From: JBBQAA01 sp038276395
GTDB taxonomy: Bacteria; Actinomycetota; Thermoleophilia; Solirubrobacterales; Solirubrobacteraceae
Direction of reading: 5' to 3'
Length of the DNA: 5,967 bases
Assembly: GCA_038276395.1 (NCBI GenBank)
Contig: JBBQAA010000009.1
Location: 1 to 5,967 of the forward strand
Every line of letters begins with the position of its first letter. Position 1 is the first letter of the stretch. This document shows positions 1 through 5,827 of this stretch, piece after piece. Both the position numbers and the translations under genes were made by a program. The notes beneath the pieces were generated by a model. That model did not search any database. It was not told where the DNA came from and saw only the letters and a list, made by a program, of their open reading frames with translations.

Positions 1-1
1 C

Positions 2-847
2 GCGCCGGCCCGCCCGCCGGCGATCCCCCGGGCGGGGCCCGCGCCGCCGAGTCCCGCGCCGCGCCCGCGCCCGGCCGCCTGCCTGCTCCGCCTGGGCGCC
101 CGGGGCCGCGCCGTCGTCGCCGCCCAGCGGGCGCTCGGCATCGCCGCCGATGGTGCCTTCGGCCCAGGGACGAAGCGCGCCGTGCTGCGCTTCCAGCGCT
201 CCCGCCGGCTCCCGGCCACGGGCTGCCTTGACCGCGCGACCCGCGCGCGACTCGGGCTCACCCCCGTCCCGGCGCCCGCGGCGGTCGCCCTGACCCGGGC
301 GCAGCTCGTCGCGCTCCAGCGGGCGCTGGGCGTGACCTCCGACGGCCAACTCGGCCCCATGACCCGCGCCGCGATCCGGCTCGCCGAGCGGCGTGCGGGG
401 CTTCCCGTCGACGGCGAACCCGGCCTGCGGCTCCTGACCGCCCTCGGGGTCGCACCCGCGCCCGCGCTCGCCGCCCCCGGCAGCCACCGCGCCCAGGCGA
501 TGCTCGCCGCCGCCCTGACGAAGGTCGGGGACCCTTACCGCTGGGGTGCCGTCGGCCCGGACTCCTTCGACTGCTCGGGCCTCGTCATGTGGGCCGCCGG
601 GCAGGCCGGGCTGAGCGTGCCCCGCACGAGCTTCGATCAGTATCAGACGGGCACCACGGTTGCCGCCGGCGCGATCCGGGCCGGCGACCTCGTCTTCTTC
701 GACACGGGCGGCCGGGGGCCGTCGCACGTGGGGATCGCCGTCGACGCCGCCCACGCGGTCTCGGCCACGAGCCACGGCGTGCGCGAGCACGAGATCTTCG
801 ACTCCTACTGGGGCGCGCACTACGTGGGGGCGCAGCGGGTGGGCTGA
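2..847 (+). CDS. Peptidoglycan-binding NlpC/P60 cell-wall endopeptidase (5' partial)
   Basis: Probable secreted hydrolase that cleaves peptide stems of peptidoglycan. The frame is open from the left edge, so the start and any signal peptide lie outside the window; 281 residues are visible. Residues 1-27 are a Pro/Ala/Arg-rich linker. Two peptidoglycan_binding_1 repeats follow at about 28-85 and 96-149, each with the hallmark 'QRALG...DG.(F/L)GP.T' pattern. The NlpC/P60 catalytic domain spans about 161-281, with nucleophile Cys191 in FDCSGLV and His242 in SHVGIAV, and ends in the common YWGxxYxGAxRV pattern. The position that usually carries the third catalytic residue (12 after the His) is Ser254; His251 and His258 are close by. 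The GTG at 182 is not the start, because it would cut the first repeat in half. The gene converges on the membrane-protein gene with a 22-nt gap. Family assignment is strong; the exact bond cleaved is unknown. Confidence 0.93.
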   Translation, partial: APARPPAIPRAGPAPPSPAPRPRPAACLLRLGARGRAVVAAQRALGIAADGAFGPGTKRAVLRFQRSRRLPATGCLDRATRARLGLTPVPAPAAVALTRAQLVALQRALGVTSDGQLGPMTRAAIRLAERRAGLPVDGEPGLRLLTALGVAPAPALAAPGSHRAQAMLAAALTKVGDPYRWGAVGPDSFDCSGLVMWAAGQAGLSVPRTSFDQYQTGTTVAAGAIRAGDLVFFDTGGRGPSHVGIAVDAAHAVSATSHGVREHEIFDSYWGAHYVGAQRVG

Positions 848-861
848 GCCGCGGCGCGGCT
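847..861. terminator. Weak hairpin between convergent genes
   Basis: An inverted repeat with arms AGCCGCG and CGCGGCT around one central base begins at the last base of the hydrolase stop codon. Realistically it is a 5-bp stem (AGCCG/CGGCT) with a 5-nt loop. It sits between two converging genes, where a bidirectional terminator would be expected, but no T-tract follows on either strand. In DNA this GC-rich such a repeat can arise by chance. Confidence 0.25.
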
Positions 862-869
862 TCGGCGGG

Positions 870-1271
870 TCAGGTGGCTCGCGTGGGCCCGCGTCCGCGC
901 CGCCCGAGGAACCCGCCGAGGGCGGCGAGCAGCATGCCGAAGATGGCCGTGACGACGATGAGCAGCGGCGGGAAGGAGCCGAGGGAGACTTTGGCGTCGG
1001 TGCCGGCGACGGCGTGGGCGAGCAGGAGGAAGAGCCCGTAGATCGCGCCGCCGGCCACCCCGCGGTCGGCCCCGCCCCAGCCGTCCTGGTGCTCGAAGCC
1101 GCTGAGGAAGCCGCCGATCCCGGCGAGGATCGCGACCGCCCAGTAGGCGGGGGCGGAGATGCCGACGAGGATCCCGGCGATCGTGCCGATGACGGCGGGG
1201 ATGACCCCGCCCGCGATCACCTGGACGCGGCGCGGCCGGTCCCGGAACAGCTCGGGTGAGTAGGTCGGCAT
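870..1271 (-). CDS. Small four-helix membrane protein of unknown function
   Basis: A 133-residue protein that I cannot assign to a named family. After a short charged N-terminus (MPTYSPELFRDRPRR) there are four hydrophobic stretches at about 16-37, 42-58, 72-89 and 102-123, followed by a basic tail (GRRGRGPTRAT). Both ends are Arg-rich, which fits both lying in the cytoplasm by the positive-inside rule. Helix 1 and helices 2-4 are Gly/Ala-rich, suggesting tight packing. The polar loop between helices 2 and 3 (FEHQDGWGGADRG) contains Glu, His, two Asp and Trp and is the most distinctive part. The frame extends upstream to an ATG at 1349, but that extension (MCDPHLPARLQKY...) would cover the apparent promoter, whereas the ATG at 1271 has an AAGGGG ribosome-binding-like site 11 nt upstream. 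The gene is divergent from the monooxygenase operon, so shared regulation is possible. Confidence 0.75.
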   Translation of the reverse strand: MPTYSPELFRDRPRRVQVIAGGVIPAVIGTIAGILVGISAPAYWAVAILAGIGGFLSGFEHQDGWGGADRGVAGGAIYGLFLLLAHAVAGTDAKVSLGSFPPLLIVVTAIFGMLLAALGGFLGRRGRGPTRAT

Positions 1272-1286
1272 CGTCGTCAGCGCCCC

Positions 1287-1315
1287 TTTTCTTCCATAAG
1301 CACCATGTATATACT
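1287..1315 (+). promoter_or_regulatory. Candidate promoter for the monooxygenase operon
   Basis: The plus strand carries TATACT at 1310-1315, five of six matches to the -10 consensus. At 17-bp spacing the -35 position (1287-1292) reads TTTTCT, which is weak, so an activator or alternative sigma factor might be needed. Transcription would begin near 1322, leaving a leader of about 66 nt before the GTG at 1388. The -10 overlaps the minus-strand -10 of the divergent gene, and both share the palindrome GTATATAC at 1307-1314. Confidence 0.4.
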
Positions 1316-1334
1316 TTTGCAACCTCGCCGGCAA
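1306..1334 (-). promoter_or_regulatory. Candidate promoter for the membrane-protein gene
   Basis: On the minus strand a -35-like TTGCCG (1334-1329) and a -10-like TATACA (1311-1306) are separated by exactly 17 bp, each matching the sigma70-type consensus at 4 of 6 positions. Transcription would begin near 1299, giving a leader of roughly 28 nt before the ATG at 1271. This is inferred from consensus only, but it lies in the one AT-rich spot of an otherwise GC-saturated region. Confidence 0.5.
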
Positions 1335-1353
1335 GTGAGGATCGCACACGAGC

Positions 1354-1379
1354 GGCCGCGGCGGCGGCCTGAGGAGGCC
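1354..1379 (+). promoter_or_regulatory. Overlapping leader hairpins covering the operon ribosome binding site
   Basis: Two mutually exclusive stems share bases 1366-1369. Stem A pairs GGCCGC (1354-1359) with GCGGCC (1364-1369) around GGCG. Stem B pairs GGCCT (1366-1370) with AGGCC (1375-1379) around GAGG, trapping the Shine-Dalgarno sequence GAGGAGG (1371-1377) that lies 10 nt before the GTG start at 1388. Stem A would leave the site free; stem B would mask part of it. A further 6-bp stem (1323-1328 with 1335-1340) lies at the start of the predicted leader. The pairings are directly visible; a regulatory role is inference, and GC-rich DNA makes chance stems common. Confidence 0.3.
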
Positions 1380-1387
1380 CGGACCAG

Positions 1388-2893
1388 GTGAGCACGAGCG
1401 CAGCCGAGCACGCGAGGGTGATTGTCGTCGGGGGCGGGTTCTCCGGTCTGGCCATGTCGGCGCGGCTGAAGGCGGCGGGGATCGAGGACTTCGTCGTCCT
1501 CGAGCGCGCGGGTGATGTCGGTGGGGCGTGGGAGGCCAACACCTATCCCGGCTGCACGTGCGATGTGCCTTCGCATCTGTACTCGCTGTCCTTCGCGCCG
1601 AACCCGGAGTGGTCCTCGACGTATTCGCCGCAGCCGGAGATCCGCGACTACCTGCGCGGCTGCGCCGATGAGCTCGGGGTGCGCCCGCATCTGCGCACGG
1701 GTGTCGAGGTCAGGTCGGCGAGCTGGCGGGAGGGTGAGCAGGTGTGGGAGCTTGAGACGAGCGCCGGCGCGTTCACGGCGAGCGTGCTCGTGAGCGCGAT
1801 GGGACCGTTGACCGAGCCGAACTTCCCCGACGTCCCCGGGCTCGGCGATTTCGAGGGTGAGGTGATGCACTCGGCGCGCTGGGATCATGATCTTGCCCTC
1901 GCGGGCAAGCGGGTGGCGTCGATCGGCACGGGCGCCTCGGCGATCCAGTACGTGCCGGAGATCTGCGCCGGGCCGGAGCGCCTGCTCGTCTTTCAGCGCA
2001 CGGCGCCGTGGGTGATGCCGCACGGCAAGCGGGCGCTGACCGGTGTCGAGCACCGGCTCTACCGCCGCTTCCCGCTCCTGCAGAAGCTCGTTCGCGGCGC
2101 GGTCTACGCGCAGCGCGAGTTGCTTGTGCTCGGCTTCGCCAAGCGCCCGGGCCTCATGCGCCAGATCGAGAAGCTCTCTCGCGCGCATATGCGCAAGCAG
2201 GTCAGGGATCCCGAGCTGCTGCGGCTCGTGACGCCGGACTACACGCTCGGCTGCAAGCGCCTCGTACCCTCCAACAAGTGGTATCGGGCGCTCATGCGGG
2301 AGAACGTCGAGCTCGTGCCCGCGGGTTTGCGCGAGATTCGCGCGCGGTCGGTGATCGATACCGAGGGGGTCGAGCGCGAGGTCGACGTGATCATCTTCGG
2401 GACGGGCTACCACGTGACCGACATCCCCGCGGCGAACCATGTGTACGGGCGCGGGGGGATCCGCCTGGCGGATGTGTGGCAGGGCAGCCCGCGCGCCTAT
2501 CTGGGGACGGCGATGCCGGGCTTTCCGAACTACTTCATGATGCTCGGCCCGAACACCGGGCTCGGACATTCCTCGATGGTGTACATGATCGAGTCCCAGG
2601 TCGAGCACGTCCGCGGGGCGATCGAGGCGATGGAGCGGGAGGGCGCGAGCGTGATCGAGGTCCGCCCCGAGGCTCACGACGCGCACAACCGGGTGGTCGA
2701 TGAGAGAATGCGGGGTACGGTGTGGGACATCGGCGGCTGTCGGAGCTTCTACCTCGACGCGACGGGCCGGAACGCGACGCTGTGGCCGAGCTGGACGTGG
2801 GAGTTTCGCCGGCGCGCGCGGCGCTTTGATCGTGGCGCCTACCGGCTCGGCTCGCCCGCGCCGGCGGAGGCCCGGATCCCGGTGGGTGTCTGA
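1388..2893 (+). CDS. Type I Baeyer-Villiger / flavin-containing monooxygenase
   Basis: FAD- and NADPH-dependent monooxygenase of 501 residues, expected to insert one oxygen atom next to a carbonyl (ketone to ester or lactone) or to oxidise a soft heteroatom. The FAD-binding fold starts at once with GGGFSG (15-20) and Glu39 ending the second strand. The second Baeyer-Villiger motif, GGAWxxxxYPGxxxD, is at 45-59; Asp59 matches the active-site Asp of the family. The family fingerprint FxGxxxHxxxWD is intact at 155-166, and NADPH-binding GTGASA at 180-185 is followed by Arg204. Arg291 in CKRLVPS matches the catalytic Arg of characterised enzymes, and FGTGY is at 337-341. Length is normal for the EthA/MymA-like size class. 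The GTG start is chosen because GAGGAGG lies 10 nt upstream and the Rossmann strand begins at residue 10. The stop overlaps the next start by one base (TGATG). Family assignment is strong; the substrate is unknown. Confidence 0.93.
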   Translation: MSTSAAEHARVIVVGGGFSGLAMSARLKAAGIEDFVVLERAGDVGGAWEANTYPGCTCDVPSHLYSLSFAPNPEWSSTYSPQPEIRDYLRGCADELGVRPHLRTGVEVRSASWREGEQVWELETSAGAFTASVLVSAMGPLTEPNFPDVPGLGDFEGEVMHSARWDHDLALAGKRVASIGTGASAIQYVPEICAGPERLLVFQRTAPWVMPHGKRALTGVEHRLYRRFPLLQKLVRGAVYAQRELLVLGFAKRPGLMRQIEKLSRAHMRKQVRDPELLRLVTPDYTLGCKRLVPSNKWYRALMRENVELVPAGLREIRARSVIDTEGVEREVDVIIFGTGYHVTDIPAANHVYGRGGIRLADVWQGSPRAYLGTAMPGFPNYFMMLGPNTGLGHSSMVYMIESQVEHVRGAIEAMEREGASVIEVRPEAHDAHNRVVDERMRGTVWDIGGCRSFYLDATGRNATLWPSWTWEFRRRARRFDRGAYRLGSPAPAEARIPVGV

Positions 2894-4065
2894 TGCGGGT
2901 CGTGACCTGCCACGAGGCCGAGCTCGCCCTGGCTGAGCGCCCGGCGCCGACGCCGGCGCCCGGGCAGCTCGTGCTCGACGTCGAGCGCTGCGGGATCTGC
3001 GGCTCGGACCTGCACGCCCGTCGGCATTGCGACGAGCTGGCCGACGTGATGGTCGAGACGGGCTACGAGGACTTCATGCGATCCGAGCAGGAGGTCGTCT
3101 TCGGCCATGAGCTCTACGGGCGCGTCGCCGGGCACGGGGCCAAGACGCCGCGCAAGCGCCTCCCGGAGGGCACTCCGGTCGTCGCCCTCCCGCTGGTGCG
3201 CCAGGCCGGCGGGGTGCACGTGCTCGGCCTCTCGGCGGCCGCCCCGGGCGCCTACGCCGAGCAGGTGCTCGTGCAGGAGGCGCTCGCGCTCGAGGTTCCG
3301 AACGGGCTCGGGCCGGATCACGCGGTGCTGACCGAGCCGATGGCGGTCGGCTGGCACGCCGTTCGCCGCAGCGAGGTGGGCAAGCGCTCGGTGGCGATCG
3401 TCATCGGCTGCGGGCCGGTCGGCCTCGCGGTCATCTCCCTGCTCAAGGCCAAGGGCGTACGGAGGATCATCGCCTCCGATCTCTCCCCGGGCCGCCGAGC
3501 GCTGGCGACCGCGTGCGGCGCCCACGTGGTCGTCGATCCGGTCAAGGACTCCCCCTACGCCTCGGCCGAGGAGCACGGCCATCTCGTCTCGATGCCCGCC
3601 GCGGTCGAGCTGGCGATGGGAACGGTCGAGAAGCTCGGGAAACTGCCCGTGCCCTGGTGGCACTTCTGGCGGGCGCTCGAAGTCACCGGGCTCGCCACCC
3701 CTAAGGCGCCCGTCGTCTTCGAGTGCGTCGGCGTGCCCGGGATGATCGACGGCATCATCGCCGGCGCGCCGCTGTTCTCCCGCGTCGTCGTCGTCGGCGT
3801 GTGCATGGGCGCCGACCAGGTGCGCCCCGCGCTGGCGGTCAACAAGGAGATCGACCTGCGCTTCGTCGTCGGCTACACCCCGCTTGAGTTCCGCGACACG
3901 CTGCACATGCTCGCCGATGGCGAGGTCGACGCCTCCCCGATGGTCACGGGCACGGTCGGCCTCGCCGGGGTCGAGCGCGCGTTCGACGCGCTCGCCGATC
4001 CGGAGGTCCATGCCAAGATCCTCATCGACCCCAAGAGCCAGAGCGAGGACGTGATCGCGACATGA
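2893..4065 (+). CDS. Zinc-type medium-chain alcohol/polyol dehydrogenase, atypical
   Basis: A 390-residue MDR-superfamily dehydrogenase, expected to interconvert an alcohol with a ketone or aldehyde. Catalytic-zinc ligands are recognisable: Cys36 in CGICGSDLH, His72-Glu73 in FGHELYG, and Glu148 in TEPMAVG as in sorbitol-dehydrogenase-like members. The coenzyme fold has GCGPVGL (172-178), with Asp196 after the second strand, favouring NAD over NADP. Three oddities stand out. The four-cysteine structural-zinc lobe is absent: the stretch after VVALP (97-101) has no cysteines and reads LVRQAGGVHVLGLSAAAPGA. About 20 extra residues (45-66) separate the Cys and GHE motifs. A Trp-rich insertion (about 223-270, including PWWHFWR) interrupts the coenzyme domain before VVFECVG. 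The start overlaps the monooxygenase stop by 1 nt with only a weak ribosome site (GGTGGG), so translational coupling is likely. Superfamily assignment is certain; the substrate is unknown. Confidence 0.92.
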   Translation: MRVVTCHEAELALAERPAPTPAPGQLVLDVERCGICGSDLHARRHCDELADVMVETGYEDFMRSEQEVVFGHELYGRVAGHGAKTPRKRLPEGTPVVALPLVRQAGGVHVLGLSAAAPGAYAEQVLVQEALALEVPNGLGPDHAVLTEPMAVGWHAVRRSEVGKRSVAIVIGCGPVGLAVISLLKAKGVRRIIASDLSPGRRALATACGAHVVVDPVKDSPYASAEEHGHLVSMPAAVELAMGTVEKLGKLPVPWWHFWRALEVTGLATPKAPVVFECVGVPGMIDGIIAGAPLFSRVVVVGVCMGADQVRPALAVNKEIDLRFVVGYTPLEFRDTLHMLADGEVDASPMVTGTVGLAGVERAFDALADPEVHAKILIDPKSQSEDVIAT

Positions 4066-5555
4066 CCAACTTCGCCAGCGAGCTTTCCGGCGCCGCCGCG
4101 GAGGCCGCCGAGCGTCCCGCCGTTCGCCTCGACGACGTCGTGCTGTCCTACGCGGCGCTCGAGGGTGCCGCGAGCCGCGCCGCCGGACTCCTGCGGGGGC
4201 TCGGCGTCGAGCCCGGCGACCGTGTCGGGATGCAGCTCCCGAACGTGCCCTACTTCCCCATCGTCTACTACGGCGCGCTGCGGCTCGGTGCCGTCGTCGT
4301 GCCGATGAACCCGCTGCTGAAGGGGCGCGAGGTCGCCTATCATCTCTCGGACTCGGGGGCGAAGGTGATGGTGGCGTGGCACGGCTTCGCCGAGGCGGCA
4401 AAGTCCGGGGGCGGGGAGGCCGGCGCCGGGTGCGTGATCGTCGAGCCGGGTGGCTTCGACGAGCGGCTCGCGGGCGCGGAGGCGATCGAGCAGGTCGTCG
4501 AGCGCGCGGACGACGACGCCGCGGTCATCATCTACACCTCGGGCACCACCGGGACGCCCAAGGGTGCGACGCTCACCCACGAGAACCTGCGCGCGGGGGC
4601 GGAGACCGCGCGCGAGCTCGTGGACGCGGGACCCGACACCGTGACCGTGGCCACGTTGCCGCTGTTCCACGTCTTCGGCATGAACTCGGTCATGAACGTG
4701 ACGGTGGTCGCCCGCGCCCAGTTCACGCTGATCCCGCGCTTCATCCCGGAGACGGCGCTCGAGGTGATCGAGCGCGACGGGGTGACGACTTTCGCCGGCG
4801 TGCCCACGATGTACACGGCGCTCCTGCACGCGCCCGAGCGCGAGCGCTACGACACCTCGACGCTCGACCTGTGCATTTCGGGCGGCTCGGCGCTCCCGGT
4901 CGAGGTCCTGCGCGGCTTCGACGACGCGTTCGGCGCGAAGATCCTCGAGGGCTACGGGCTCTCGGAGACGACGGGCATGGGCTCGTTCAACCTGCCCGAG
5001 CGGGAGCGCAAGCCCGGCTCGATCGGCGTCCCCGTCGGCGGCACCGAGTTCCGCCTCGTCGACGATGAGGACGAGGTCGTGCCCGAGGGGGAGCCCGGCG
5101 AGATCGTCATGCGCGGCCCGTTCGTGATGAAGGAATACTGGGATCGCGAGGAGGCGACCGAGGAGGTCATGCGCGGCGGCTGGTTCCACACGGGCGACGT
5201 CGCCACAGTCGACGACGAGGGCTACTACTTCATCGTCGACCGCAAGAAGGACCTGATCATCCGCGGCGGCTACAACGTCTACCCCCGGGAGATCGAGGAG
5301 GTGCTCTACGAGCACCCGGCCGTGCGCGAGGCGGCCGTCATCGGCGTCCCCCACGACTCCCTCGGCGAGGAGGTCGGCGCCGCGGTCGCGCTCAAGGAGC
5401 AGGACGCCACGAGCGCCGAGGAACTCCGCGACTTCATAAAGGAGCGCGTGGCCGCCTACAAGTACCCGCGGAAGATCTGGTTCGTCGACGAGCTGCCCAA
5501 AGGCCCTACAGGCAAGATCCTCAAGCGGGAGATCGAGCCCCCGGCGGAGGGGTGA
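4062..5555 (+). CDS. Short acyl-CoA synthetase (AMP-forming, FadD-like)
   Basis: ANL-superfamily ligase of 497 residues that would activate a carboxylic acid with ATP and join it to CoA, feeding beta-oxidation or lipid synthesis. All core motifs are present: phosphate-binding YTSGTTGTPKG (158-168), LFHVFG (201-206), GYGLSET (297-303), ribose-binding TGD (377-379), hinge DRKKD (393-397), GGYNVYPREIE (402-412) and catalytic Lys485 in PTGKILKRE. No signal peptide or membrane segment is seen. The short length and sequence style resemble soluble medium/long-chain synthetases such as mycobacterial FadD13 rather than larger FadD proteins, but 4-coumarate-like or other acid substrates cannot be excluded. 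It overlaps the dehydrogenase by 4 nt (ATGA), a classic coupled junction, with GAGGA 12 nt upstream of the ATG. It is the last gene of the operon. Confidence 0.94.
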   Translation: MTNFASELSGAAAEAAERPAVRLDDVVLSYAALEGAASRAAGLLRGLGVEPGDRVGMQLPNVPYFPIVYYGALRLGAVVVPMNPLLKGREVAYHLSDSGAKVMVAWHGFAEAAKSGGGEAGAGCVIVEPGGFDERLAGAEAIEQVVERADDDAAVIIYTSGTTGTPKGATLTHENLRAGAETARELVDAGPDTVTVATLPLFHVFGMNSVMNVTVVARAQFTLIPRFIPETALEVIERDGVTTFAGVPTMYTALLHAPERERYDTSTLDLCISGGSALPVEVLRGFDDAFGAKILEGYGLSETTGMGSFNLPERERKPGSIGVPVGGTEFRLVDDEDEVVPEGEPGEIVMRGPFVMKEYWDREEATEEVMRGGWFHTGDVATVDDEGYYFIVDRKKDLIIRGGYNVYPREIEEVLYEHPAVREAAVIGVPHDSLGEEVGAAVALKEQDATSAEELRDFIKERVAAYKYPRKIWFVDELPKGPTGKILKREIEPPAEG

Positions 5556-5566
5556 GGCCGGGGGCC

Positions 5567-5583
5567 GTGGCCCGCGCGGGCAC
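5567..5583. terminator. GC-rich hairpin between the operon and the convergent tRNA gene
   Basis: GTG and CAC flank CCCGCGCGGG, giving a 7-bp stem (GTG/CAC plus CCC/GGG with one bulged G) around a 4-nt loop. It lies in the 36-nt gap between the synthetase stop codon and the 3' end of the opposite-strand tRNA, so it could end transcription in both directions. No T-tract follows on either strand, so assignment as an intrinsic terminator is weak. Confidence 0.3.
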
Positions 5584-5591
5584 GGCGGCGA

Positions 5592-5662
5592 AGCGGGCGA
5601 CGGGACTTGAACCCGTACTGAGAGCTTGGAAGGCTCTAGTGCAGCCGTTACACCACGCCCGC
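5592..5662 (-). tRNA. tRNA-Gly (anticodon UCC)
   Basis: Reading the minus strand, the 71-nt sequence folds into a full cloverleaf. The acceptor stem is GCGGGCG/CGCCCGC (7 bp). The D stem is GTGT/GCAC with one wobble pair. The anticodon stem AGAGC/GCTCT (5 bp) encloses loop CTTCCAA with anticodon TCC, which reads GGA codons and usually GGG as well. The variable region is CAGT (4 nt), and the T stem ACGGG/CCCGT (5 bp) encloses TTCAAGT. The discriminator base is U, as usual for bacterial tRNA-Gly. The 3' CCA is not encoded, so it must be added after transcription. The gene appears intact. Confidence 0.96.
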
Positions 5663-5673
5663 GCTGAGCCGGG

Positions 5674-5702
5674 AGTCTAGACGCGGCCCGGATTCGTCCG
5701 AG
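5674..5702 (-). promoter_or_regulatory. Candidate tRNA-Gly promoter
   Basis: On the minus strand, TAGACT (5679-5674) resembles a -10 box and would place the start a few bases before the tRNA 5' end at 5662. A -35 at 17-bp spacing reads CTCGGA (5702-5697), a poor match. Position is the main support. Confidence 0.3.
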
Positions 5703-5827
5703 GCGCCGCGCGCGCTCGGCCCAGCGTTGACCTCGAGCCCCGGGGGGGCGCGACGCCGCCGCCGCCCCGCCGGGCCGGAAGAACCCGTGCCGACCCGGAT
5801 CGACCGGCCGGCGTCACCGCGCGGTTC
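5703..5827. other. Gene-free spacer between the tRNA promoter and the IS end
   Basis: No coding frame with recognisable protein character is seen on either strand. It contains a run of seven G (5742-5748) next to CCCC and a short GCC trinucleotide run (5755-5766), both ordinary for DNA of this composition. This is presumably host DNA into which the neighbouring insertion sequence landed. Confidence 0.5.

Noticed and set aside
589..1259. Plus-strand frames 589-1041 and 660-1259
   Set aside because: They are Arg/Pro/Gly-rich shadows of the NlpC/P60 domain and of the opposite-strand membrane protein; they lack fold-like character.
1277..1306. Nine-codon minus-strand frame (MVLMEEKGR) as a leader peptide
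   Set aside because: Its ATG lies within the predicted -10 element, so it would not be transcribed from that promoter; the inner ATG at 1297 would be almost leaderless with no ribosome site.
1272..1349. Upstream ATG at 1349 as the start of the membrane protein
   Set aside because: The extra 26 residues would span the predicted promoter and -10 box and have no membrane character, while the ATG at 1271 has a ribosome-binding-like site and a plausible N-terminus.
1277..2686. Long minus-strand open frame opposite the monooxygenase
   Set aside because: It is His/Arg/Asp/Leu-rich without recognisable motifs and lies opposite a gene with complete family motifs. Long antisense frames are expected where third positions are nearly all G or C.
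2839..5354. Two long minus-strand frames (2839-4401 and 3873-5354) opposite the dehydrogenase and synthetase
   Set aside because: Their composition is the mirror image of biased codons (Arg/Asp/His/Ala-rich), with no domains, and the sense strand is fully explained by two well-conserved enzymes.
5742..5766. G7 run and GCC trinucleotide repeats as a regulatory or quadruplex element
   Set aside because: There is only a single long G run without four spaced tracts, and a short GCC run; both are ordinary for this base composition.
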